A model generated the notes under the pieces. It searched no databases. It was not told the origin of the DNA and worked only from the letters and a program-made list of their open reading frames with translations. This document shows positions 23,481 to 33,956 of a stretch of DNA of 64,000 bases, piece after piece. A program made the translations under genes and the position numbers. Positions within the stretch are counted from its first letter, which is position 1, and the number at the start of each line of letters is the position of its first letter. The stretch lies in assembly GCF_000715075.1 (NCBI RefSeq), contig NC_134082.1, forward strand, positions 146,742,948 through 146,806,947. Direction: 5' to 3'. This DNA is from Nicotiana tabacum. Taxonomy: Eukaryota > Streptophyta > Magnoliopsida > Solanales > Solanaceae.

Positions 23481-24522
23481 TGTGTATGGACTTCTTGCCT
23501 AAAATTTACGATCCGAATTCGGGAACTCTGATTTCGTGTTATTCGTTGAAAGTTGAAACAGTGTTGTATGGTAGCTAGTCATTTTCGGAGCAGACTCGAC
23601 AGGGAATTTAAATTCCCTTTCTCTTTAATTAATTCTGGCCAATTAATTATAGGTGTGGATCGGTCACCGGCCTAGCCATGTGATACGGCGGCGCCACGGA
23701 GGTGCACATGACACGTCGGCATTGCTCCGTCCTTCCCTAAAAAAAAAATCAAGGAAATTTGAGATGATGCCCCAATTTACTTCTAAGAAAACAAGAAAAA
23801 TTAACTGTCTGATATTTGAAGTTATTGGTCTCATTAATTTGAATTCACACTGAATAGACTCACTAGAAAGTTATAGCATCCTCTACCGAAAAATTCTTTT
23901 AACTTGATAATAATTGCAGTTGAGACTTCTTTTGTTAAAATTAAGCTATGACTAAATTAAATATGAGATAAACATCAAGCAAAACGAGAATTGAAAGTAG
24001 GATGGACAAAAGTTCACATGCTAAACCAAATTTTGATTTGACTTGGTTTACTTTTAGTGTTTTTGCTTTGACGGATTTTGGCATTATGTTCCAAATTCAA
24101 TTAACATTCAACGTTACATTTAAAATGAAAACATAAACGGAGAGAACGTTGTGCGCATGTGCACTTTTACATGTGATACCATGAACTCTTGATCAGTTTG
24201 TGAGGTTCCAGATAATTATTATATGAAATACGTGGAATATTAATTATTCTGATAATCGTGGAAGTCAAATTAAGTCTAATTTACAGCCAAAAAAAAGAGG
24301 AAATATAATGACAAAATAAAATATATTTTTGAAGGTGAGCTAGAAATAGAAAGGAGAAGAAATTGATAGAATGAGAGGTCCATGTCACACAGGTGGGGTT
24401 TATAGAGAAGAAAACGTGCCTCATAAATTGGCGGCAAATTGGCCGCAACCGGCGGGTAGTTGATGGACAGGCGTACGTAGACCTTTTGGCTCGTGCTTCC
24501 TCTTCTTTTGTATTTCTCACCC
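23271..24522. other. Spacer without supported genes
   Basis: It contains a TTTA microsatellite and AT-rich sequence. The short frames near 23653 and 24276 show no family motif. Confidence 0.5.
23449..23481. repeat. (TTTA)n microsatellite
   Basis: Eight or so TTTA units in a row. Confidence 0.95.
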
Positions 24523-24535
24523 ATTTTCCTACTGT

Positions 24536-24730
24536 TTTTGTTTTTTGATTTCCCACCAGGTGTTCGGTATCCGCATTGGAGCCCGACTACATTCGGATTT
24601 GCACCGCGTAGGGCCCTATTCTGGGGAAAGCGCTCTCTACCAAGGATTTTTCCATACCCACGACTCGAACTCGAAACCTCTAGTTAAGGGAAGAGCAGTC
24701 TCATCCACTGCACAACATCCTTTGGTACCT
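24536..24730 (-). mobile_element. tRNA-derived SINE with 13-bp target duplication
   Basis: The copy is flanked by ATTTTCCTACTGT at 24523-24535 and 24731-24743, an exact duplication. On the minus strand the head reads GTGCAGTGGATGAGACTGC (box A region) and a box B-like GAGTTCGAGTC, as in RNA polymerase III promoters; the body is shared with the copy at 25971-26153. The tail on the left is A-rich on the minus strand. It belongs to a Solanaceae SINE family; the exact family name I cannot give. Confidence 0.88.
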
Positions 24731-24743
24731 ATTTTCCTACTGT

Positions 24744-25970
24744 ACTAAAACATAAAATGGTCATAACGCCTCTATACAACACAAAAGCAAATCCAAAAAA
24801 AGAGAGGAATAAGAGTCTGTTTGGATTTGTTGATTAAAAGTAGCTATCAAATGTTGAAAAATAATTTTAAGTGTTTAATTTAATTTATGAATAAGCTTTA
24901 TGTATTTAGATAAAATTATTCAAGTTGAAAATAAGTACCGCAATTGATATGTTTGGCAAAATAGTGGTGAAAAATACTTTTTGCTAAACTAACTAAATGG
25001 CCTTAAAGTTATTTACAAAAAAAAAATGAATTTAAAAGAATTACATGAAAAATAATGAAAGACGAAAATAGAGCAGATATGAAATTATGAATTTTATTTT
25101 GGAAGGTACTTTATCGAATAACAAAAATTATTAGGGATAAAAGTAATCAAACTTTTGGTCAAACTAGAAGTACTTAAGGTTCTTTTGGCCATAAAAAATT
25201 TATATTTTTTCGGAAATTTTTTACTTTTTTTTTCGGGATCTTTACACAAATAACCGGTCATATTCATTCTTTATTTTTTTAAGTCATATACATAGATTAT
25301 ACATTGATTAACAATTATACACATAATACACAAATTATGCATATATTGTACCTCCACCGACTATTTTTAGTTTAAGCGATTGAGTAGAAGGCTATGCGGG
25401 TTAATTCTTCATTTTTTTATAAATTAGTTTTTGGTCAAAAAAATTTTAAATTTCACTTGAAGTTGAATTGATTTATCATTAGAAAGACCTATCTGTAGTA
25501 ATTTGAGTTTATTCATTCTGTCTTTCTTTATGAATTTTTATAATCTATGGATAAAATAAATAAGATAAAAACTAATAATTTCAAAAAATAAATAAATTAA
25601 AAGTTCACTTCAAATCACTTATAAAAATTTAAAAATAGTTCCAAATTATGTTCATGTCCAAACACAACTCCAATTTCAAATATCATTTTCACTTAATTTT
25701 TTTTTTTTTCCGGAATTTCACAATCCCTATGTCCAAACACCCACTTATTAGCTGATCAACTTCTCGCTTTGGTTGATTTTTGGCTTTTAAGTATCTTTGG
25801 AGTTTACTAAATGCGTATATAAGTCAAAAGTGCTTACGTACTAATTTGACTACCTTATTAACTTACCCCAATACCCTTTAATTACAAGAATTTAAGTTAT
25901 TTTTACTACTAATGTGAAAGCATTCTAGATCATCGCTTTAATTTAACAACTATAACAAGTTATCATATTA
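24744..25970. other. AT-rich repeat-derived spacer
   Basis: Phrases such as GAGTCTGTTTGGATTTG near 24810 and CCCTATGTCCAAACACCC near 25724 look like degraded MITE ends in opposite orientation, but no duplication or clean end can be read. No coding frame. Confidence 0.45.
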
Positions 25971-26153
25971 GGAGTATGCAGTGGATAAGATTGTTCCTCC
26001 CTTAACCAGATGTCTCGGGTTCGAACCTTGTGTATGAGAAAATTCTTGGTAGGGAGCGCTTTCCCCCGAATGGGACCCTACGCGGCGCGAATCCAAATAT
26101 AATCAGGCTCCAATGCGAATACCGAACACCAGATGAGAAATCAAAAAAAATTG
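25971..26153 (+). mobile_element. tRNA-derived SINE, second copy
   Basis: The head GGAGTATGCAGTGGATAAGA and a near-perfect box B (GGGTTCGAACC) are followed by the same body as the copy at 24536-24730, including TACGCGGCGCGAATCC and CCGAACACCAGATGAGAAAT. It ends in an A-rich tail and TTG. No target duplication is obvious. The frame is non-coding; transcription by RNA polymerase III is the family trait. Confidence 0.85.
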
Positions 26154-26524
26154 CAATGAAGAGCTATATGTTCTTGTAAGTTAATTTAATCTTTTATATC
26201 ATAAAGAATTTATATACACTCAGTGCAATGGAATTAAACTACTGTAATAAAAGAGAAGTACAAGAACGCACATTACATTCCTCTCGTTAATTAAGTGGTC
26301 AGTGATCATTGGTCATTTGCCTGACCATAAATACTACTACTACTAGAAAGTGCGTACCTCAACATTTGCCAACAATTATATTACGGTACCTAAGAAGTAC
26401 TGTCAGAACCGACCGTCCAGCTTTGGCGTGCACTAATGTTCAAACATTCACTCTGACTAGTGACAATTGCCTAATCCCCAAGCAAAACTGCACATCACAA
26501 ATACCAAAATATAAATCAAATGTA
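26154..26524. other. Short spacer, no gene seen
   Basis: I see nothing conserved here. A 92-residue frame starts at 26309 but runs into the Stowaway element and has no motif. Confidence 0.5.
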
Positions 26525-26526
26525 TA

Positions 26527-26821
26527 CTCCCTTTCGTCCACAATAAGTGACCAATTTACTTTATACACACCTATTAAAAAATATTAAATTCTAAAAAAAA
26601 AATAGTTAATGTGATTAAATTACCCTTCATTAAATGTTGTAACATAGTTATAGTAGCACTTATTTCTCTTCTCAAATGTGAGAGTAAATAATTTTTTAGA
26701 GATACGTACATAAGAGTAATTTTGGAAAAACAAATTGAATTTTTTCTTAATTATATAAATGGACACTTATTTTGGACCAAAATAAAAAGTAAATTGGTCA
26801 GTTATTTTGGACCTGAGGGAG
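26527..26821. mobile_element. Stowaway MITE
   Basis: The left end CTCCCTTTCGTCCACAATAA and the right end TTATTTTGGACCTGAGGGAG are inverted repeats of the Tc1/mariner Stowaway type, flanked by TA dinucleotides (26525-26526 and 26822-26823). About 295 bp, non-coding. Confidence 0.9.
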
Positions 26822-27666
26822 TAGTACGGATATGAGCCTATATCCGAGTTTTTATGTTTTTATTTTATTGAAAATTGTTACCCCAACAGCCCAACCATGA
26901 AAAAATTAGAGATGAAAATTATTTATATTTGGCACCAAATATATGTGTGGGAAAAGATTTTAAATTTATTCATTGGCTATAAATTTTTCATTGGGGGATT
27001 TTAAATTTATACATGGCTATAAATTTTTCATTTCTGATTTTAAATTTATACTTCAAATCAGAGTTTTAAAAGGCTTGGACATAAGGCGAGACGTTTTACA
27101 TATGCCTTAGCGAGACGTAAACCCCATAGGTATTTAATTTTTAATATTTTATAAAATAATATAATTACAGTAAATATTTATAAACAGGTAAAATTGCATA
27201 AAAATTGAAGAAAACTATAAATATGTGAAATATATATATATATATATGATCCATTCCCACAAAAAATTAGTCAAGTATATGCTACTTACAAGCACAAGTA
27301 ACTTGAGTCTAAAAGAATAAAGTTTTTTACATGGAAGAACCAAAAGGATGACTAACCTGCAATTTGAACTTTGAACTTGCTACTATGAAGGAGCATGGAG
27401 TTCTCTTTGTATTTGTAAAAAAATTTGAATATTCCTTATTTTTTGGAGATATCAGTAGACTAGCAGACAAGATAAAGAATTGGGAAAGACCATGAATTAG
27501 GGCTTCAATCAATAAAAAAGATCTTGACTTTTAAATTTAATAAATTTCAGTTCCTTTTTTAAACTTTGGAGTAATTACCAAGGTGACTTTTGAGAATGTG
27601 GGTATTATATGAAGGACTTATTCAACAAATTTATTTTAATTTGAAAAAGTGTCTGGGGCTTACGCA

Positions 27667-30600
27667 TGGGAGCACGTGATTTTTGCCCTACAAGAACTAC
27701 TCCCACAAAAATTCAAAATAAAAAATAGTTGTGTTGTTTGTGATTTATTTGTATTTTTGTCTGTGCATGTTTATTTCTATTTTAATTAAGAAAAATACAA
27801 AAATATGTGTTGCATGTGTATTTAGGATTTAATTTTACAATTTAGGAATTAATTAAACAATCAAGTTTGTTTTACAAAATGAAAAAATCACAAAAATATG
27901 TACTTTGCATTTTTGCATTTAATGGCTGAATTGTGTGATTTTATCTTTATTTGATGTTTAATTTCGTGTGATAGATATTATTAAGAGTTAATGTTTTAGT
28001 TAATTGTCAATTTTATAATTTAATTAGGATTTTTAGTTGAAAAGGAATTAAAAGAAAATGAAAAAAAGAGTGAAAATCGGATTGGGCCCTTATTTTTGGA
28101 CAAAAAATCAGGCCCAAATCACCCATTTACCAGGTCCAGTTGGCCTGGCCAGAGACGTCTTAAAACGACGTCATTTGGTCACTCTTAATCAAGGCCGTTG
28201 GATTAAATCGATCCAACGGTTGAGATTCAATCTCCCTTACCCGTTTTTGACCCAACCCGGACCGCCCCAGTACTACTCCAAACGACACCGTGCCTATCAA
28301 GTGAATTGATCCAGGCCGTTGATCGTGCTTGATCCAACGGCCAGGATTAAAACACCCCCTCCGTATATATTCCTAAATCCTACCCCGCCCCCTAAACCAA
28401 ACCCCCCCTCACCTCTTCGTCTCTGAGCTTCAGAGAGATCGAACAAATCCTCCCCCTTCAACAACCGTGCTCCGCCCACCGGAAATCGCCTCACAGCGGT
28501 TCCAGTGGTCCAAACGACCCCATCTTTTCACCACTGATTCCCCTCGACCTCCCCATTCCAAATCCCTAACTCTTATCCCTCGAATCCCAGCCGTGTGCTT
28601 CGAATATTAGATAGAAAGTCAGGTTGGAACCCTATCTCGTCCAATAGCCTCCAATTTCACACCACAACTTCCCCAAGACTTCCTCGTTCCAGTCCCACGC
28701 TCAGTTTTCTTCGAATCACCCCCGAGCTCCTTGAATCTTAGATCAAAGGAATCGACCCAAACCCTAATCCGTTCAAATGCCACCAAACTCATAACATGTG
28801 ATCTCCTGGACCCCCTCACCATGAATCCCTGATCGACTCTTTTCAAATCATCGTGGGGTAGCTCGGATTCCAGATCGAAGTTAGGCAGGCCAGGTTCCAT
28901 GAATTTTGAGCCAGAGACTGACTTTAGCCATGCTGTTTTCCTTCGAAAACACATGGTTAAAGTCCGTCTCGGCTTGAAAATGGGAAGAGCCTCGAGTTTT
29001 TTTTATCGAGTTGTGATTTAGGTAAGTCTTTTACGTCCAGTTTTGATTGTTCACTCTTGCAGTTCCGTTTGTTTACTTTGTCCCTTCCTCTTCTATAAAT
29101 TGGCATGAATTTCTTGTTTGAATTATGGTCAGTAGTCTAAGGTCCAAACTTGGGCCAGTCTGCGAGTTGAATTTGTCAAGAACTGGTTTAATTTGTGTCT
29201 GTTTAGTTTGGTCAAGTTCAGGCTACCAATTATTTTGTCGTTGTGATCTCTTAATCAGTGATGTTAGCCTGTACAATAGACCTAATGCTTAGGAAATGGT
29301 TCGTGATTGTCTAAGCCTAGACTAGTGCTATTAATCAGGTTTCGTTTCATGACACTTGCTTTGCCTCATCTCTAATTGCAGTCTCATATTGATAGTAGTT
29401 AGGTTTAGCCAAATTATTGTGAATTAAAACTTATTCTATAGTGTATGATTCCCTTTGTTTGCAATTCATGCTGTTGATTACCTGCCTAGTTGGTCATCAT
29501 GAGGTCTACTGGTCTTTCCAATCTGAAGTTTTGTAATCTGTCCAGTTGAGTTAGGAGTCAGTTGTTAGGATTTTGATAGTTTGAACTGGTTATAGCTGAA
29601 AGGTTCAATGCAGACTGAAAGGGATTGGGTAGGACAGTAATTTCAGGGACTTTATGAGGGTATTTTAGGATTTAAAAGGTTTGAAAATGGCTTAAGATGA
29701 ATGGGCTGACAGTAGGGTACTAAAGTACCCTTAAACTAATGAAATTGTTTAGTAATAGTGGGGAACAAACATAATAGCATAGGGATACCTAAGGGGAAAT
29801 TAATTAAAGTATGCACTACCCATAACCATTGAATAAAATAAATAAAAGACAAGGGTTAATGGGAGACAAAAATAGACCTTAGTGGAGTTCTAGAGAAGAT
29901 GATGGGAGAAAATGTTTGATTAATGGGTCTAAATGCTCCTAAGAGCTGAAAGAGGATAAAAAAGATTGGCTATAAAGGAGAGGGGTCTGGACAGTAATAA
30001 GGGGGGATCGGAGAGAGGTATTATGAGAGGTTTAGGAGTTCTTGAAGGATTCAGTTTTGAAACTAAGTCTGAGAGTTTGAAAAAAGAAGAAAAAATAGGA
30101 AAGGATTGAAAGTTACTGTTCCATAGGTTCTTAGTTGGATTTGGAGTCTTAAACACTGATTCATGCTCTCTGTTGTCTGCTGAATCTACTCTTGAAGTCT
30201 ATTGGTCTACTTTCTGGTTTAAACTCAAGTTCTGTTAGGCTTACTTTGGGTGTTTGTGTTGCTATTGGTATTGTTGGAGCTTTAACTGGTTTTCCTGATT
30301 TATTCCTGGTGTGTTTTTCTACTGGAAGTGTTGTGGGTCAATCTCTTTTCTATTTCGTTCCTGGGTTGCATTTTGGTCCTTCTGGTACCACATTGGGTCA
30401 CTTTCAAGCTGTTGGTTATCTGTTGCTATTTGTTGTTGCTGTGTTGTTACTGCTCTGCTGATTCTCATCTGCCTCTTCTTATATTTTCAAATGCCAGGTA
30501 CACTATTGCATCCTTCGAATGACTGTAGGCTGAAAATGTGCGGAAATAATGCTATATGAAGAAGTGAAACTTGTTTCTGATTTAACCTCTCTTTGAGTTG

Positions 30601-32426
30601 TGTGTTTAAATTCTACACTCACTGATGATATAGATCTCTGTTAGTCTATAATAGTTGGACTGAAATTAAGTTGTATGAGTTTCTCCTGTTGTTTAAAAAC
30701 ATAGTTCATACTACTACATGTGGGCATCTGTGAAGTTAGGAACGAGCTTAATGGACTGTTAAAATCAATCGGAAGCTATAGTTGTTAGATTATGTTCTAT
30801 TAGTTTTGAGTATTTAGCTTGCACACCATTTGATAATTCAGATATCACTGCAGCAATTGAAAAGAAGAGAAGATTGTAAATGTGACTAGCATTGTTAGAT
30901 AGCACCAGTCATAGGCATCAATTATGATTTTAGCATTTCTGATTGTGTTGTTCTACTGTTAAATAATCACAGATTTCTCAAAACAATTGGTAATGGTTCA
31001 CTAGTTTTGAAGCAGGAACATGTAATTCAAATTAAAGGTACTGGTTGCCCGGATTGACGTTAATAAAGGCAGTGTTAAACCAAATTGGACTTGATGCATG
31101 ATATAAGCCATATCTTATATGTAAATAACGAACAGTAGAATGAGTAGGAGTAATATTCGCGTTTTATTCATGTAACTGATGCTGTGGAGATTTGACTTGG
31201 GGCCCTGCCCTCAGCCGTTGTTTAATTGGGCTCACATTTGGGCCCAAGCTGGCGTTTGTACTGATTTCTTACACGGACTGTAGAAAGGCCCAAAACCGTT
31301 GAATGATTTGAATTCATGTGCCCATGAACCCCAGTTATAACAAACCTTATTGTACCGGACTTTGTGAATTAAGTTGATTGGGTAGGATTTCTTTTTCTTT
31401 TAGAGATAAATAAAAATAGAAAAAATGTAGTCACTTTAGGATTGTCCTTTTAAAATAAACGAGATAAACCTCGCCTAGTAAAACTCACAGATTGCGGGGC
31501 CCTCACGATTGTATATATTAATTACTTAGAACTCGGGATCGGCCGTTTAGCGAATTTTACGGCCTTCTTCCCAAAATAACAACGTGTTAGTCTTTTTAGG
31601 CGCGTACTTTAAATAATATTACCTTCTTAAACCGGGTGCACATTTATGTGACCCAAATCCAAATCCAAATCTCAACGAAGTCGAAATATGTCGATAATCA
31701 CGGGTACATTGATTGTGACGTGGTTCGAGATGCATTTCCATGATGTTGCAATTCTTTTTTTTAAATAATGAATGAGACGAGCCTCGACAAACAAAATACA
31801 TAAGCTGCGAGACCCTCTATAAGTGTTTGTAAAATTCCTTAGACTTCGGGATGAGCCGTTTAGCAAAAGTTCACGGCCTTCCCCAAAATGATAATACGCT
31901 AGTCGCTTTAGGCGCGCCTTTAATAATTTACTTTCTTAAATTCGGGTGCACATTTATGTGACCCAAATCCAAATCTCAACAGAGTCGAAATGTGTCGATA
32001 ACCACGGGTACATTGATGTGACGTGGTTCGAGATACGTTTTCACAACGTTGCAATTCTCTGTTAAAATAATAATGATAATAATAAAAGAGGTTAAAAGTT
32101 AAAATTTGCACATAGGTTCATAATTGTATAAAAATCAGATAATTAAGCCGAATATGATAGTTGAGCGACCGTGCTAGAACCACGGAACTCGGGAATGCCT
32201 AACACCTTCTCCCGGGTTAACAAAATTTCTTATATGGATTTCTGGTTCGCGGACTGTTAAACAGAGTCAATATTTTCCTCGATTCGGGATTCAACCGGTG
32301 ACTTGGGACATCATGAATCTCCCAAGTGGCGACTCTGAATTTCTTAAATCCCGTTTCGATTGTCCTTTAATTGGAAAAACTCTCTTATACCCTTACAGGG
32401 GTGTAGGTGAAAAAGGAGGTGTGACA
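27667..32426. mobile_element. 4.8-kb LTR-type unit without coding content (giant solo LTR or LARD)
   Basis: It starts TGGGAGCACGTGATTTTTG and ends AAAAAGGAGGTGTGACA, so it has TG...CA ends. The flanks are ACGCA (27662-27666) and ACGCC (32427-32431), a 5-bp duplication with one change; the unmutated form fits the hAT host. I find no gag, protease, reverse transcriptase or integrase on either strand and no second LTR. The 3' end with its CTCCCAAGTGGCGACTCTG phrase is common in Solanaceae repeats. A solo LTR of a large-LTR gypsy element is my first choice, a large retrotransposon derivative the second. The membrane-like frame near 30192-30461 is not supported as a gene. Confidence 0.7.
31450..32065. 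repeat. Tandem duplication of about 310 bp inside the LTR-type unit
   Basis: The phrase CGGGTGCACATTTATGTGAC occurs at 31633 and at 31943, and upstream phrases such as GAGATAAACCTCG and GAGACGAGCCTCG are shifted by about 308. Two diverged units therefore lie head to tail. Confidence 0.85.
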
Positions 32427-32601
32427 ACGCCTCACTAAAAAAAATACGCCTCAAACATCCCGGCGTATGCCCCGAATTGTTGAGCGTACGCCTCTTGAGA
32501 CTCTCGCCTCATACCATCGCCTCAAAGCGTTTTTGATGCGCCTCGCCTCAGGGCTCGAGGACTCACCCCGAAAATGCCTTTTAAAACACTGCTTCAAATC
32601 A

Positions 32602-33476
32602 TAGAAATCACAGAAAATATTGTTAAAATTTTGAATCTGAAAAAGGGAAAGGAAAAAAAAAGGCAAATAGTAATAGATTTGTGCCGCATATTAGAATGAA
32701 TGTAACTTCAAGACTTTGGCATTGGTATCTACCAATATATATGAAAATCCATCCCTTTCCAGAAAAAAAATCATATCATGGATTAGTGAAATATTCTGAG
32801 CCAGCTGAGCTTTGATATTTTCTTTGGAAAATTCTTTGGCCTTTTTATTTAATTTCATAAATTAATATTCACTCCATTCTAATTTATCTGACGTTTGACC
32901 CAACACAAAATCTAAGAAAGAAATATAAGTTTTCTTAAAATAGTAAGTTTAAATATATCATAAATATTTGTATTGTTACAAGACTTTTGGAATTTGTGAT
33001 TTTAAACATATACTATTAATATTTGTATTGTTATAAAACTTTTGAAAGCTTCTCAAAATTAAATTATTTTTAAATATAAAAATATATTATTTTTTTCAAA
33101 AATAAATTAATAAAAAGAATAATGTTACATAAGCTGAAAGGAATAAACTATAGAGTATATATTTTGTAGATGTGCTATTACCTAAAATCATAGAAAAGAT
33201 CATTCAAAAATCGAACAAAGAAAACGGTGCAAAAATAAATAAATCTTATGCCCATTATTAGGACGAACATTACCGCCCAAATTAGGCATGGTACATAACC
33301 AAAGAAATCTGAGAATCCATTCCTTTCCAAAAAGAAAATCATATCATGTTTATGGGTGAAAGCACTGTGTACCTCAATCCCAAGAGAATCATTTGGTTTT
33401 AACCTCAAATAATTATTTTTCCTAGTCTAATATAAACCCCAAAAAGTCATTTCAATTTTCAATTACTAATACTTAC
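32602..33476. other. Spacer with degraded Stowaway-like piece
   Basis: Near 32873 the phrase ACTCCATTCTAATTTATCTG resembles one Stowaway or related MITE end; the opposite end is not recognisable. No gene supported. Confidence 0.45.
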
Positions 33477-33695
33477 TCACTCTGGTTCATAAGTGACCAT
33501 TTTATTCTTCGCACACTCATTAAGGAATTGCGATATATTTATTAAATTAGTTATTATCTTGACACATTAGAATATGTAAATAAGGATAAATTTTGCAAAA
33601 AATAAAATTAATTATTTTTAATTATATAAATGGACGCTTATTTTGTATCAAAATTAAAAGATAAAATGATCATTTATTATGCACCGGATGAAGTA
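33477..33695. mobile_element. Stowaway MITE just upstream of WOX13
   Basis: The left end CTCACTCTGGTTCATAAGTG and the right end CATTTATTATGCACCGGATG are imperfect inverted repeats, and the interior phrase AATTATATAAATGGAC is shared with the Stowaway at 26527-26821. It ends about 260 bp before the WOX13 start codon, so it lies in the promoter or leader region. Confidence 0.75.
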
Positions 33696-33956
33696 ATAGA
33701 GTAGTAATTATTTAAAATGGAAAAGAATAAAAAAATAAAAAATTGTACCCCACATGGACTGTATATTAGTACAGGTACACTATACGTCCAAATCTTGTCT
33801 TTACTGTGTCCACTTCAGTAGCAGAGTCTTCTCTCCCGCTTTTGCTTTACTTTCTCGTTACCCTTTTCTCTCTTTTTATTCACTCTGCATTTACTTCAAT
33901 TCTGACAAAAAAGAGTCACTATTATACAATTTTAAGAAGAAGAAGAAGAGATTATT

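Larger units (their letters stand above)
27061..32591. mobile_element. hAT-type element with 8-bp duplication, split by an LTR-type element
   Basis: The left end CAGAGTTTTAAAAGGC and the reversed right end CAGTGTTTTAAAAGGC match at 15 of 16 bases and begin with the CAG typical of hAT ends. Both sides carry CTTCAAAT (27053-27060 and 32592-32599), an exact 8-bp duplication. Subterminal parts contain repeated GCGAGACG and CGCCTCGCC units. The own sequence of the element is only about 770 bp (27061-27666 and 32427-32591); the rest is a nested insertion. No transposase remains. Confidence 0.85.

Noticed and set aside
24493..24748. Short + strand frames near 24.5 kb
   Set aside because: They are reads through the SINE and its flanks; the same peptide fragments occur wherever the SINE is.
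28058..28954. GC-richer stretch with splice-like signals that could be a host gene
   Set aside because: It lies between the two ends of the LTR-type unit, and no frame carries a known domain; it fits a repeat leader.
30192..30559. Hydrophobic frame of 89 residues that looks like a small membrane protein
   Set aside because: It lies in the middle of a non-coding LTR-type unit, T-rich DNA gives such peptides by chance, and several frames overlap it.
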